Made by a program: the position numbers and the translations under genes
Notes under the pieces: model-generated
What the model saw: the letters and a program-made list of their open reading frames with translations, nothing else
The model's database searches: none
Told to the model about the DNA's origin: nothing
Part shown: one piece after another, positions 35,439 through 45,510 of the stretch
Position numbering within the stretch: position 1 is the stretch's first letter
Layout: each line of letters starts with the position of its first letter
Assembly: GCA_002320005.1 (NCBI GenBank)
Contig: DCJK01000017.1
Location: 1 to 59,282 of the forward strand
Direction: 5' to 3'
Origin: Firmicutes bacterium UBA1702
GTDB lineage: Bacteria; Bacillota; Clostridia; Peptostreptococcales; Anaerovoracaceae
Length of the DNA stretch: 59,282 bases

Positions 35439-36599
35439 CTATATGTCAGAAGATTTGGAAATGTTCAGCAGTACTCCCATGGCACCCATAAAAATCAGCA
35501 ATGCATTTCCTCCATAGCTGACGAAAGGAAGTATTATTCCCGTAGGCGGAAAGGATGATGTCACTACGGCAATGTTCATAACCACCTGAATTCCTATCAT
35601 AATGGTTATTCCTGAAGCCATCATCATTCCCAGATAATCAGAGGCATTTATAGCTATATGGCATCCTCTCCATATCAGCGCCATATATACAGCCATAAGT
35701 ATCAGAATCCCCGCAAGACCCAGTTCTTCTCCTATTATAGCAAGTATAAAGTCATTTTGGGGTTCCGGGAGATACAGATTTTTCTGCACGCTGTTGCCCA
35801 GACCCAATCCGGTAAGACCTCCCGTTCCCATAGCAAGCAGCGACTGAACGACCTGCCACCCGTTTCCCAGCGCGTCTGCAAAAGGGTCCAGGAAACTGGT
35901 AAATCTGGCAAATCTGTATCCATCGGTATCCAGAAAAATAAAAGCTACGCCGGCTACTCCGGCACCTCCCGCCAGAAGCCCCAGATGTCTCCATTTTGCT
36001 CCGGATACCAGAAGCATGCCTCCTGCTATAAATACAACCGTAAATGCTGTGGACATGTTAGGCTGCAGCATTATCAATCCTGCATATGCCACCGCAACTA
36101 TTACTACAGGCACGATTCCTTTCCAGAAATCATATGCCCTCTTTGGATACCTGTCAAAGTATCCTGCCACGAAAACAATAAGACCCAGCTTCGCGATTTC
36201 TCCCGGCATTACTGTTATCGGACCCACGCCGATCCATCTCACTGCTCCTCCTGCCTCAATACCCAGAGGGGTGAAGAGCAGACCCAGCAGAACAAGGCAT
36301 ATTACAGGGATTATCTTGTACAGCCGTCCCCATACATGATAATCAATCTTTGATGTTATCCACATTCCTGCAAATCCCAGCGCAACCCAGATGCTCTGCC
36401 TTTTGAGATATACATACGGATCTCCTGCTTCGCTTATGGATTTATAGTAACTGGCGCTGAATATCATCACTATTCCGAAAACGGTAAGTATGACAGTCAG
36501 AAGTACCAGCCACAGATCACCGCTCTTGCCGCTGCTAAGGCCTTTTATAATGGCAGGCTTTCTTTTTGATTCAGTTTTTGCGGCTTTATTTCTTTTCAT
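35439..36599 (-). CDS. ftsW: FtsW/SpoVE peptidoglycan glycosyltransferase
   Basis: The 386-residue SEDS polymerase has a basic cytoplasmic start and about ten membrane segments. Family signs are VMPGEIAKLG (about 128-137), the QPNMSTAF stretch and the C-terminal LPFVSYGGNALL, where SYGG is typical of FtsW/SpoVE. The pairing partner is probably the SpoVD-like PBP of the same cluster. Sporulation versus division specificity cannot be told. The ribosome binding site is weak; translation may be coupled to murD, whose stop lies seven bases upstream. Confidence 0.94.
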   Translation of the reverse strand: MKRNKAAKTESKRKPAIIKGLSSGKSGDLWLVLLTVILTVFGIVMIFSASYYKSISEAGDPYVYLKRQSIWVALGFAGMWITSKIDYHVWGRLYKIIPVICLVLLGLLFTPLGIEAGGAVRWIGVGPITVMPGEIAKLGLIVFVAGYFDRYPKRAYDFWKGIVPVVIVAVAYAGLIMLQPNMSTAFTVVFIAGGMLLVSGAKWRHLGLLAGGAGVAGVAFIFLDTDGYRFARFTSFLDPFADALGNGWQVVQSLLAMGTGGLTGLGLGNSVQKNLYLPEPQNDFILAIIGEELGLAGILILMAVYMALIWRGCHIAINASDYLGMMMASGITIMIGIQVVMNIAVVTSSFPPTGIILPFVSYGGNALLIFMGAMGVLLNISKSSDI

Positions 36600-36605
36600 G
36601 ACGGT

Positions 36606-37985
36606 TTAACTGCCCAGTCTGGCAACTATCTCCTTAAAATGATTTCCTCTCTGCTCAAAGTTATCGTACATATCCCAGCTTGCACATGCAGGAGACAGTA
36701 AAACAGTGTCTCCCGGCTCCGCTATTTCCATGGCTTTTTTTACGCAGTCTTCCATATCGGAACCGTAGGAATAATCTTTAAATCCTGATTTATCAGCGGC
36801 TTCAGCCAACAGCGGTCCGTCTCTTCCTATAAGGACCATATGCTTCACTCCGCCATTGAATCCTTTTATAAGCGGCTCAAAGTCCTGACTCTTTCCGTCG
36901 CCGCCGGCTATAAGTATTATATTTTTCTTTATTGCCCTTACTGCTGTAAGTGCAGCATCCACATTGGTCCCTTTTGAGTCGTTATAATACTTTACTCCGT
37001 CTATATCACCGCAGTACTCAATTCTGTGCTCAACACCCCTGAAGTTCTTTACAGTCTCAGCTATTACTTCGGAATCTATCCCTGCAAAGTAGCATATCGC
37101 TATGGCTGCAAGGGCATTTTCAACATTGTGCTTTCCTATTATCTTAAGCTCATCTTCACGGCAGAATTCAGTAATTTTCCCTGATTCATCCTTTATAACA
37201 AGCTTTCCGTCTTTTACAAAAGCGCCTTCATCAAGGTTTCTGGTAGAAGAGAACGGAATGACCTTGGCTTTGCATTTTTCACTGAGTTTCATGCATAGTT
37301 CATCATCTCCATTAATAATGCAATAGCCCTTTTCGTCCTGATTTGCAAAGATTTCTGCCTTTGCAAGACCATAGTTTTCCATTGTATGATGTCTGTTCAG
37401 ATGATCCGGCGTTATATTGAGAATAGCCGAAACTACCGGCTTAAAATATTTTACGGTCTGCAGCTGAAAACTGCTGGTTTCAGTTACCAGCCAGTCTTCT
37501 TCCGTAGTTTCCAGGGCCTTTGAAATCACTGCAACGCCGATGTTTCCCACTACATGGGTCTTCCTGCCTGACCTTTTAAATATCTCACCTGTCAGGGTTG
37601 TGGTGGTGGTTTTACCGTTTGTACCTGTTATGGCCACAAACCTTCCGCGTGCCACCCGATACGCTATCTCCAGTTCGCCGGTTATCTCGACTCCCTTTTC
37701 TTCGGCTTCTCTTATGAAGGGTAACTCAGGATCGACTCCCGGACTAAGGACGAGCATGTCAAAACTGCCCATATCTTCCGGTACTCCTCCCAGGCATAAA
37801 TTTACTCCTTTTCCTCTGAAAAAGTTCAGCAGCTGTCCGTCAATTTTATCCGGAGTCTTGGAATCCTGTATGGTAACATCTGCTCCCAGTTTAATCATGG
37901 CCTGTGCAGCCGCTATGCCCGACTTGCCCATGCCTATTACAAGGACATTCCTGCCTTTTATGTTATTTATATTGATGTTGTCCAT
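36606..37985 (-). CDS. murD: UDP-MurNAc-L-alanine:D-glutamate ligase
   Basis: The 459 residues include an N-terminal Rossmann UDP-binding domain (NVLVIGMGKSG, about 13-23), an ATP-binding domain with ITGTNGKTTTTTLTGE (about 119-134) and a C-terminal domain with YNDSKGTN and AGGDGKSQD. It adds D-Glu to the peptidoglycan precursor. The order mraY-murD-ftsW-murG is the standard one. Confidence 0.97.
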   Translation of the reverse strand: MDNININNIKGRNVLVIGMGKSGIAAAQAMIKLGADVTIQDSKTPDKIDGQLLNFFRGKGVNLCLGGVPEDMGSFDMLVLSPGVDPELPFIREAEEKGVEITGELEIAYRVARGRFVAITGTNGKTTTTTLTGEIFKRSGRKTHVVGNIGVAVISKALETTEEDWLVTETSSFQLQTVKYFKPVVSAILNITPDHLNRHHTMENYGLAKAEIFANQDEKGYCIINGDDELCMKLSEKCKAKVIPFSSTRNLDEGAFVKDGKLVIKDESGKITEFCREDELKIIGKHNVENALAAIAICYFAGIDSEVIAETVKNFRGVEHRIEYCGDIDGVKYYNDSKGTNVDAALTAVRAIKKNIILIAGGDGKSQDFEPLIKGFNGGVKHMVLIGRDGPLLAEAADKSGFKDYSYGSDMEDCVKKAMEIAEPGDTVLLSPACASWDMYDNFEQRGNHFKEIVARLGS

Positions 37986-38010
37986 AGGTATACCTCAAAT
38001 TTGTAATTCT

Positions 38011-39000
38011 TTATATATGCATCAGTGCTATTGCCAGCAGGCAGCACAACATTGCAAATCCCCAGAACATGAGCACTACCTTTTTTTCGCTCATGCCGCA
38101 TAATTCAAAATGATGATGGATAGGTGCCATCTTGAAAATTCTCTTTTTTGTTTTTTTGTAATAAGAAACCTGAATTATAACTGACAGTGCCTCTATTACA
38201 TATATAAGTCCGGCTATTGCCAGTAAAAATTCCAGTTTCATGATTACAGCACCTGCTGACAATACGCCTCCCAGTGCCATGGAGCCTGTGTCCCCCATAA
38301 ATATTCTGGCAGGATTCCTGTTCAGCATTAGGAAGCCCAGGCATCCGCCTGCAACGGCTCCGAAAATTATTTTCTGATCTCCGTATCCGAAATAATCGGC
38401 AGCTATCACCATGAAAAATGCCACCAGCGCAGTTATTCCGGATGCAAGGCCATCAAGTCCGTCTGTAAGGTTCACGGCATTGCTGAAAGCTATCATAACA
38501 AACATTACAAATGGAATATAGAAAATTCCCAGATCAAAAGTTACATCGAATACGGGTATCCATATTGCTGTACTTTTTATCATTCCACCGCCGGCAAAGA
38601 AAGCCGCAAATACAGCAAAGGCCAGCGAGAAAGCAAACTGCATTACTATCTTCTGCTTTGGACTCAGTCCAAGATTGTTCTTTTTTACAGCTTTTTCATA
38701 GTCGTCAATAAATCCTATGCTTCCGAACAGAACCATTGCAACAAGGACTGCCGCTAGCTGTATAGTCATTTCGCCGGCTATGACAGCCGCTGTTACGGCA
38801 CAAAGACATGAGACGGCTATTATGGCTATTCCTCCCATGCTTGGTGTGCCTGTTTTTTTCAGATGCGATTCGGGACCTTCATCTCTTACAAATTGTCTAA
38901 ACTGTTTTTTCTCCAGAACAGGAATCAGCCCCTTTGTCAGCAGCGTTCCTAAAATCCATGCTGCAATCAGTGCTGTTATCGGGAATATTAGTGATTCCAT
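38011..39000 (-). CDS. mraY: Phospho-N-acetylmuramoyl-pentapeptide transferase
   Basis: This 329-residue integral membrane protein has ten hydrophobic segments. The catalytic aspartates lie in GFIDDYEK (about 105-112) and NLTDGLDGL (about 186-194), and the conserved histidines in APIHHHFE (about 298-305). It makes lipid I from UDP-MurNAc-pentapeptide and undecaprenyl phosphate. An AAGGAG site precedes the ATG. Confidence 0.97.
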   Translation of the reverse strand: MESLIFPITALIAAWILGTLLTKGLIPVLEKKQFRQFVRDEGPESHLKKTGTPSMGGIAIIAVSCLCAVTAAVIAGEMTIQLAAVLVAMVLFGSIGFIDDYEKAVKKNNLGLSPKQKIVMQFAFSLAFAVFAAFFAGGGMIKSTAIWIPVFDVTFDLGIFYIPFVMFVMIAFSNAVNLTDGLDGLASGITALVAFFMVIAADYFGYGDQKIIFGAVAGGCLGFLMLNRNPARIFMGDTGSMALGGVLSAGAVIMKLEFLLAIAGLIYVIEALSVIIQVSYYKKTKKRIFKMAPIHHHFELCGMSEKKVVLMFWGFAMLCCLLAIALMHI

Positions 39001-39021
39001 TTTTTGTCTCCTTATTTCTTC

Positions 39022-40413
39022 TTATCCTTCTAAAATATTGTTGACGATTTCTTCCATTTCCATGCCTCTTGAGGCCTTTACCAGTATCACATCGCCTTTT
39101 TTTATTATTTCATCTTTTTTTTCAATGAATTCTTTTTTTTCGCCAAAGTACATTACTTTGACCTTGCCATGATTCATGGATTCCCGGGCACCCATGGCAT
39201 AAAATCTTGCCTCATTACCTACTGCTATCAGTAAATCCACGCCGCAGTCTGCAGCATGTCTGCCTGCGTCCATATGGACAGCTTCCGATCTGTCTGCCAG
39301 GCCCAAAATATCGCCCAGAATAGCCACCTTCCGCTTTCCCTCTGCAGCTGCCAGAGTATCCAGCGCTGATTTCACCGAATCACCGCATGCGTTATAAGTA
39401 TCATCGATTACCTTCACTCCGCTGCCTTGGGCAACTTTCAGTCTTTTACCCGTCAGAGAAGCCTCCATGAGTCCCTTCTTTCCTTCTTCCGGGCTGATTC
39501 CAATGAGTTCGCCGGCGGCAAGAGCCAGAGATGCATTAAATGCATTATGAGCACCTGCAGTAGGCAGAGCTATTTCCCACTTTTTATCATTACGGCTTAA
39601 ATTATATTTTATACCTTTATCGCCAAAATCGCAAATATCACTTACAATATAATTCTCTTTGCCGGAATCTCCCACGGTAACCAGATTATATTGGCCTTTC
39701 ACTCTTTCCGGAGAAAGCATAGGACATGATGAATTAACTATAAGAGTGGAGTTCTCGTCGAAGAAGGTGGTTATCTCCATCTTTGCCTTAAGTATATTGT
39801 CAAGGTTCTTCATGCTCTCAATATTCACCTCGGCAATTCTGGTGATTATGGCAATATCCGGGCGTACAACATCTGCCAGCTCCTCTATTTCGCCAAAAGT
39901 GTCCATTCCCATTTCCAGAACTGCTATTTCGGTATCTTCGTCAAATTCCAGAACAGACAGAGGAAGACCCACTGCACTGTTGAAATTTCTTTTATTTCTG
40001 CCCGTCTTATACCTGACAGACGAAACATAATAGACAAAGTCTCTCGTACTTGTCTTGCCGACACTGCCTGTCACACCTATTTTTTTCTTGAGAGGAAGCA
40101 TTTTCAGGTAGTACTTTGCCAGTTTCAGCAGCGCCTGCGTGGTATCACTGACAAGTATAACATTGGTGCCGTCCGGCAGCCGGCAAGGGACTTTTGACTC
40201 ATCTGAAACGGCAACAGCCTTTATCCCTTTCTGGAGCACCTGATCAATAAAATCATGGCCGTCACTGCGAGCCCCGGGTATGCAGAAGAACATCTGGTTC
40301 TCCTGTACTTCTCTGGAATCTATAGCGAAGCCTCTGACCCGGCTTTCTTTGCTCCCATGCAGCAATTTTCCTTCTACTGCCTCTGTTATTTCTCCTATGG
40401 TAAATTCTTTCAC
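39022..40413 (-). CDS. murF: UDP-MurNAc-tripeptide:D-alanyl-D-alanine ligase
   Basis: The 463 residues have the Mur-ligase layout: N-terminal domain with FAIDSREVQ and FCIPGARSDGHDF, ATP loop GVTGSVGKTSTRDF (about 112-125), and C-terminal domain with VIDDTYNACGDSV. It adds D-Ala-D-Ala. The start is GTG and overlaps the murE stop in GTGA, with AAAGGA before it, so translation is coupled. Confidence 0.96.
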   Translation of the reverse strand: MKEFTIGEITEAVEGKLLHGSKESRVRGFAIDSREVQENQMFFCIPGARSDGHDFIDQVLQKGIKAVAVSDESKVPCRLPDGTNVILVSDTTQALLKLAKYYLKMLPLKKKIGVTGSVGKTSTRDFVYYVSSVRYKTGRNKRNFNSAVGLPLSVLEFDEDTEIAVLEMGMDTFGEIEELADVVRPDIAIITRIAEVNIESMKNLDNILKAKMEITTFFDENSTLIVNSSCPMLSPERVKGQYNLVTVGDSGKENYIVSDICDFGDKGIKYNLSRNDKKWEIALPTAGAHNAFNASLALAAGELIGISPEEGKKGLMEASLTGKRLKVAQGSGVKVIDDTYNACGDSVKSALDTLAAAEGKRKVAILGDILGLADRSEAVHMDAGRHAADCGVDLLIAVGNEARFYAMGARESMNHGKVKVMYFGEKKEFIEKKDEIIKKGDVILVKASRGMEMEEIVNNILEG

Positions 40414-41906
40414 TTTGTTTCCTTTCTCAGGCTTATTATAACTTCCCTGTCATCAAAATGGAATTTTCTGTCGCCTATCAGCTGGGAGGTCTCATGACCT
40501 TTGCCTGCGATTACGATTATATCCCCTTTTCTGCCCTCCGACAAAGCTCTTGCTATGGCTTCTCTCCTGTCAGGTATGGCAAGAACAGGTTTGTCGCAAA
40601 ATTTCATCACGCTTGTTATATCGTCAATTATTTTTGCCGGCTCTTCTCTTCTGGGATTATCTGAAGTAACTATTATAAAATCCGCTGTCTCCAACGCCGC
40701 TTTTCCCATTTCAAATCGACGGTTGCGATCCCTGTTGCCGCCGCATCCGAAAAGAAGTATTATTCTTGACGGCTGATATTCCCTAAGACTTTCCATGAGT
40801 TTCCTCAAGGATCTTCCGTTGTGGGCATAGTCCAGAAGAATAGTAAATTCGCTGTCTGTATCCACTACTTCCACGCGACCCGGCAGTTTGACCTTCTTCA
40901 GCGCTTCTTCTACGATGCTCTGGGGTATCCCTATAGCCCGTGTCACCGCAGCGGCTGCAAGAGAGTTATATACATTGAATCTTCCGGGCATTTTCAGATT
41001 GATTTCATGACACTGTCCGTCTCCGCAAGGAGGACTTGATGACATGGTATATTTTATTCCCGGTGTTCCTTCATCATCTGTAAGTTCCACCTGACTGAAT
41101 CTGAAATCTGCTTTAGAGCTTTCACCAAAGTATATCACATGTTCTGCACTGTTGTCTTTTAATATTTTTTCGCAGAAAGCGTCATCCAGATTTGCCGCTG
41201 CGAATCTGCATTTTTGAAAAAGCATACTTTTCCAGAAGAGGTATTCCTCAAAGTTTTTATGCTCACCGTCGCCTATGTGGTCGGGAAAAATATTTGTAAA
41301 TACACCCACATCGAAGTCTATGGCATCCACCCTGTGCTGCATAAGGCCCTGAGAAGATACCTCCATGACAACAGCTTTACACCCGCCGTCTATCATTTTT
41401 TTCATTAGCTCCTGTATGTCGGCAGATTGGGGTGTAGTTACCTCCGCTTTTGTCATATTGCCCTCATACCCGTTGTAAACGGTGCCTATTATACCGGTCT
41501 TGATCCCTGCGGCTTCCATGATAGCTCTTATCATAAAAGTGACCGATGTTTTTCCCTTTGTTCCTGTGACTCCGATGACAAGGAGCTTTTCCGAAGGTCT
41601 GCCGTAAAATTCAGCGCTCATCTGCGCAAGTGCCTTTCTGACATCAGCTACTCTTATGATGGTGATATTGTCACCTTCTATTCCCTTTACCTGTTCAGCC
41701 TTTTGGCTCACCACCAACGTTCGGGCCCCTTTTTTCAGAGCCTCTTCTGCAAAATCACTGCCGTCGCATCTGTTTCCTTCTATAGCGAAAAAAATCGAAT
41801 TTTTTTCGGCCTTTTCCGAATGGTATACAGGCTTTCCTGCCGTCTTGTATACCGGTCCTTCTACAGAAAGCAGTTCTGCAGAGCTGAGCAAATCCGTAAG
41901 CTGCAT
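40410..41906 (-). CDS. murE: UDP-MurNAc-L-Ala-D-Glu:meso-diaminopimelate ligase
   Basis: The start is placed at the ATG at 41906 (MQLTDLL), which has GGAGG five bases upstream; an ATG at 41933 lacks a site. The 498 residues show the ATP loop GVTGTKGKTSVTF, the DYAHNGRSL motif and SDNPRREEP. The DNPR motif is the established mark of ligases that add meso-diaminopimelate, so the cell wall is predicted to be of the mDAP type. Confidence 0.96.
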   Translation of the reverse strand: MQLTDLLSSAELLSVEGPVYKTAGKPVYHSEKAEKNSIFFAIEGNRCDGSDFAEEALKKGARTLVVSQKAEQVKGIEGDNITIIRVADVRKALAQMSAEFYGRPSEKLLVIGVTGTKGKTSVTFMIRAIMEAAGIKTGIIGTVYNGYEGNMTKAEVTTPQSADIQELMKKMIDGGCKAVVMEVSSQGLMQHRVDAIDFDVGVFTNIFPDHIGDGEHKNFEEYLFWKSMLFQKCRFAAANLDDAFCEKILKDNSAEHVIYFGESSKADFRFSQVELTDDEGTPGIKYTMSSSPPCGDGQCHEINLKMPGRFNVYNSLAAAAVTRAIGIPQSIVEEALKKVKLPGRVEVVDTDSEFTILLDYAHNGRSLRKLMESLREYQPSRIILLFGCGGNRDRNRRFEMGKAALETADFIIVTSDNPRREEPAKIIDDITSVMKFCDKPVLAIPDRREAIARALSEGRKGDIIVIAGKGHETSQLIGDRKFHFDDREVIISLRKETK

Positions 41907-41948
41907 TTTGCCTCCGGTCGGGTGTTCCGACATGCATCACATTATTTT

Positions 41949-43931
41949 TTATCTGTCGTATACATACACGCTGGTTCCCTGTTTTACTTTTGTCCCTGCA
42001 GCAGGATACTGTGCAACAACTACAAAGTCCTCTCCTGCTCCTTCAGGTTTCGCATATTCCAGGCTGCATCCTCCGATTATGCCCGCTGCTTCACTATATT
42101 CTTTTCCTATGACATCAGGCACGACAGTATAATTTCCTTCTATAGCGGCTTTCTCTTCCTCCGTGTACTGCGGCTCGATGTTTAAATATCTTAAAGTGTC
42201 TTCCAGAATACTTCTGGCTATAGGCGCAGCCGTCAGGGAACCGTAATACGAACCTTTAGGGCTGTCTACTATTACCAGTATTGCCACCTGTGGATCATCC
42301 ATAGGCGCCATGCCTATAAATGAACTGTAGTAATAATCTCCATATTTTCCATTTTCAACCTTATTGGCGGTACCTGTCTTTCCGCCCACTCTCATACCTG
42401 TTATCTTGGCCTTTCCTCCACTGCCTTCAGATACAACATACTCCATGTTTTCACACATTTCTGCAGCAGTATCCTCGGAGAGCACTTTTCTGACAACTTT
42501 TGTTTCGAATTCCCTGACCACTTTACCGTCAGAATCCGTAAGAGCTTTGACATACCTAGGTTGCAGCAGAATTCCTTCGTTTCCTATGGCACATACAGCT
42601 GTAAGAAGCTGTATCGGTGTGACCGATATACTATGACCGTAGCCTATTGTGGCAAGTTCCACCGGTCCCACATCTTCAAGATTATACATGACCGATCCTG
42701 TCTCTCCCGGATAATCAATCCCTGTTTTCTCTGTTATGCCGAAGGCATCCAGGTACTTATAAAAGGTCTCAGCTCCCATCTTGGTCGCAATAGCTGCAAG
42801 GACAGGGTTGCACGAATTACCAAGAGCCTGTCGTATAGTCTGTATGCCATGGTCTCTGTTGCTCCAGCAATGCAAAGTAATTCCTGCAATAGTTATTTTG
42901 GTACCGCAGTTAAAAGTCTCGGTATTGCTGATGACCTTTTCCTCCAGAGCTGCTAAAGCTGTTATGAGTTTGAAGGTGGAACCCGGTTCATAGGTGTCAC
43001 TTACTATTGGATTTCTCCACATTTTGAAAAGATAATTGCTCTGTTCGTCATCTGACATCTCATAGAACTTTTCCTTATCCCCCTCATTTACAGGTTCTGT
43101 AGCCTCATTAGGATCAAATCCCGGTGTAACTGCACTTGCCAGGATTTCTCCGGTTTTGGGGTTCATAACAAGGCACATTATCCTATCAGCCCGGGTTTTT
43201 TTCATTCCCTCTTCGATTGCTTTTTCGGCATAATACTGAATGGCTTCATCTATGGTAAGAACTACATTGAGACCGTCCTTTGCCTCATAATATGTTTCTG
43301 AACCGTCTACCAGTTCATTGCCCGCTACATCTGTGTTTTTAACCCATCTTCCGGCTACTCCTCCAAGATACTGATCATATTCAAGCTCTATCCCGGTTCT
43401 TCCGGTATTATCAATGGTCACACTTCCTAGAAGCTGTGATGCAAAATTCCCAAGAGGATAATATCTCTTGTTATTTTCTGAAAGTTCAATGCCGTTTATT
43501 CCAAGCTCGCGGATCTGATCTGCCTGATCTTTCTCAAGGTACTGCGCTATTTTAACTAGAGCCTGCTCTTTAACCAGCTTTTTTCTTACTTCTTCCTCAT
43601 CCTGCTCTACAATAGGTGCTATAGACCGGGCAATTTCTTCTATTTCTTCATCACTTTTGTTTTCTGCCAGTTCTGCCGGTCTCACCCATAAAGAATAACA
43701 TGTTATACTGGTGGCAAGTTCCTTTCCGTTTCTGTCGTATATCGAACCCCTCTTTGCCTCGATGGGGATGTCACTGGTCTGCTGATCAATAGCTTTCTGC
43801 GTGAGTTCATCGGCATCCACAATCTGAATCCATGCAACACGAAATGCCAGCAGTATCATCAGAGCTGCAAGTATTATGAAACCTATCCCTATTCTTTTTT
43901 TATTTATCACTCTGACTTCGGTCTTTTTCAT
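41949..43931 (-). CDS. SpoVD/PbpB-like class B penicillin-binding protein with one PASTA domain
   Basis: The start is placed at the ATG at 43931 (MKKTEVRV), which has GGAGG upstream; a longer frame to 44009 lacks one. The 660 residues have one membrane helix (about 15-35), a dimerisation domain (SIYDRNGKELATS), and a transpeptidase domain with STFK, SCN and KTGT motifs. A single C-terminal PASTA domain begins VVPDVIGKEY. One PASTA domain is the SpoVD pattern; Bacillus PbpB has two. As the only class B PBP in the cluster it may serve division. Confidence 0.92.
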   Translation of the reverse strand: MKKTEVRVINKKRIGIGFIILAALMILLAFRVAWIQIVDADELTQKAIDQQTSDIPIEAKRGSIYDRNGKELATSITCYSLWVRPAELAENKSDEEIEEIARSIAPIVEQDEEEVRKKLVKEQALVKIAQYLEKDQADQIRELGINGIELSENNKRYYPLGNFASQLLGSVTIDNTGRTGIELEYDQYLGGVAGRWVKNTDVAGNELVDGSETYYEAKDGLNVVLTIDEAIQYYAEKAIEEGMKKTRADRIMCLVMNPKTGEILASAVTPGFDPNEATEPVNEGDKEKFYEMSDDEQSNYLFKMWRNPIVSDTYEPGSTFKLITALAALEEKVISNTETFNCGTKITIAGITLHCWSNRDHGIQTIRQALGNSCNPVLAAIATKMGAETFYKYLDAFGITEKTGIDYPGETGSVMYNLEDVGPVELATIGYGHSISVTPIQLLTAVCAIGNEGILLQPRYVKALTDSDGKVVREFETKVVRKVLSEDTAAEMCENMEYVVSEGSGGKAKITGMRVGGKTGTANKVENGKYGDYYYSSFIGMAPMDDPQVAILVIVDSPKGSYYGSLTAAPIARSILEDTLRYLNIEPQYTEEEKAAIEGNYTVVPDVIGKEYSEAAGIIGGCSLEYAKPEGAGEDFVVVAQYPAAGTKVKQGTSVYVYDR

Positions 43932-43962
43932 CGAGCCTTTATTCCTCCGCAAATATATAGAA

Positions 43963-43999
43963 AGCCGGAACACTAATCTGGCTATTAAGTTATCCGGCT
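43963..43999 (-). terminator. Hairpin between ftsL and the PBP gene, possible attenuator
   Basis: AGCCGGA pairs with TCCGGCT (43963-43969 with 43993-43999) around a 23-base loop, followed on the minus strand by a short U-rich stretch. It could lower read-through inside the dcw operon. Evidence is limited to the stem. Confidence 0.35.
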
Positions 44000-44054
44000 C
44001 TTTTAACATATTAAGTTATTCCGCTAAATTATGTATATTGCCTGCTCCGCTTTA

Positions 44055-44519
44055 TTATTCGTAGGCCTTTTCTCTTATTAAGGCAGCCAGGCTTTCTTCC
44101 GGTGCCTTCACGGAAGAAAGATGTATGCATTCATTGCCCTGCGGATAATGCATTCCCAGTTCATTAACAGCATATTTCTCCAGTTGGCTTATCCCCGTGC
44201 TGCTTTCTATCTTCACATTCATCATATTTATTTCCGTTTCCATAATGCTGTTCTCATTTTTCAGCTGATTTATGGAATACTGTAACTTGGCTGCCTGGGC
44301 ATTTACCAGAACAATACCTATAAGAATAGCGCCGATAATTACAACTGCTGATATCATGGCACGCAAAGAAGCAGGCGATAAGGTCTGTGTCGTCTGTCTC
44401 TTTCCGCCGGTCTGTGGAGCTTGAGGTCTCTCTCTTGTTCTTCTGACTCTCTCGGGCTGTGCTTCAGGCGCATAGCGATAAGAGTATTCAGCTGTATAGG
44501 CTCTTCTTGCAGTTGCCAT
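44055..44519 (-). CDS. ftsL: FtsL-like divisome protein
   Basis: This 154-residue bitopic protein has a long basic, proline-rich cytoplasmic tail (about 1-50), one membrane helix (about 56-77) and a short extracytoplasmic coiled coil (LQYSINQLKNENSIMETEINMM region cut near 80-101). FtsL sequences are poorly conserved, so the call rests on this layout and its place between rsmH and the PBP gene. A GGAGG site precedes the ATG. Confidence 0.8.
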   Translation of the reverse strand: MATARRAYTAEYSYRYAPEAQPERVRRTRERPQAPQTGGKRQTTQTLSPASLRAMISAVVIIGAILIGIVLVNAQAAKLQYSINQLKNENSIMETEINMMNVKIESSTGISQLEKYAVNELGMHYPQGNECIHLSSVKAPEESLAALIREKAYE

Positions 44520-44560
44520 TTTTTCCTCCGATAACTAATCCTTTTCTATCTTTTCTTTAT

Positions 44561-45496
44561 TTAAATTTTTTCCGCAACTCTCAGCTTTGCGCTTCTTGCT
44601 CTTGGATTACATTCAAGTTCCTGTCGGGAAGCTGTAACAGGCTTTCCGTTTATCTTTTTAATGTCTGCTTTTTTTCCGCATATACATACAGGAAATTCTT
44701 TAGGACATGTGCACGGATTTGCGCGTCTGTTGAAGACTTCTTTGACTATCCTGTCCTCCAGTGAATGAAAAGTTATGATGCACAATCTTCCTCCCGGAGC
44801 CAGTACATCCAAAAAAGCGTCTACAGCCCCTTCAAGCCTGCTGAGTTCTTCATTTACCTCTATCCTCACTGCCTGAAAAGTCCTCTTTGCGGGATGCGGC
44901 CCTGTTCTTCTGGCTGATGCGGGAATTGCCGCCTTGATTACATCCACAAGTTCAAAGGTTGTCTCTATAGGCTTGTCCTTGCGGGCTTTAACAATGAATT
45001 CGGCTATTCGTGAAGCCCATCGCTCCTCCCCGTATCCGGATATCACGCGAGTAAGTTCCTGTTTGTCGTATTTGTTTATCACATCTGATGCCGTAAAGCT
45101 GTCATCACGATTCATTCTCATATCCAGCGGTGCGTCCTGCATGTATGAAAATCCCCTCGCAGGGTTGTCAAGCTGAAAGGAAGATACACCAAGATCCAGA
45201 AGTGCGCCGTCTATTTTATCTATATTCAGTTCCTTCAGAACTGTTTTTATTTCGGAATAATTGCTCTGAACGAGTTTCTTTTCACATGAAAAGTCCTTCA
45301 GCTTCTCAGAAGCTGCTGCCAGAGCATCTCTGTCTCTGTCTATCCCTATGAAAACACCTTTATCGCTGAGCCTGCTGCATGTACCGGATGCATGTCCTCC
45401 GCCTCCGAGGGTTCCATCTGCATAAACCCCGTCAGGTTTTATATCAAGTCCCTCCATGCACTGGTCAAAGAGAACCGGTTTATGTATGAATTCCAT
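44561..45496 (-). CDS. rsmH: 16S rRNA (cytosine-1402-N4)-methyltransferase
   Basis: The 311 residues start with FIHKPVLFDQCMEGL and contain the SAM-binding GTLGGGGHASG (about 29-39), LLDLGVSSFQLDNPARGFS (about 99-117), DMRMN and the C-terminal ITFHSLEDRIVK. This is RsmH (MraW), which methylates the decoding site of 16S rRNA. An AAGGAGG site precedes the ATG. Confidence 0.97.
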   Translation of the reverse strand: MEFIHKPVLFDQCMEGLDIKPDGVYADGTLGGGGHASGTCSRLSDKGVFIGIDRDRDALAAASEKLKDFSCEKKLVQSNYSEIKTVLKELNIDKIDGALLDLGVSSFQLDNPARGFSYMQDAPLDMRMNRDDSFTASDVINKYDKQELTRVISGYGEERWASRIAEFIVKARKDKPIETTFELVDVIKAAIPASARRTGPHPAKRTFQAVRIEVNEELSRLEGAVDAFLDVLAPGGRLCIITFHSLEDRIVKEVFNRRANPCTCPKEFPVCICGKKADIKKINGKPVTASRQELECNPRARSAKLRVAEKI

Positions 45497-45510
45497 AAAG
45501 AGCCTCCTTA

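Noticed and set aside
43932..44009. N-terminal extension of the SpoVD-like PBP
   Set aside because: The extension has no binding site and would put basic residues from the intergenic hairpin ahead of the normal start; the ATG at 43931 has GGAGG.
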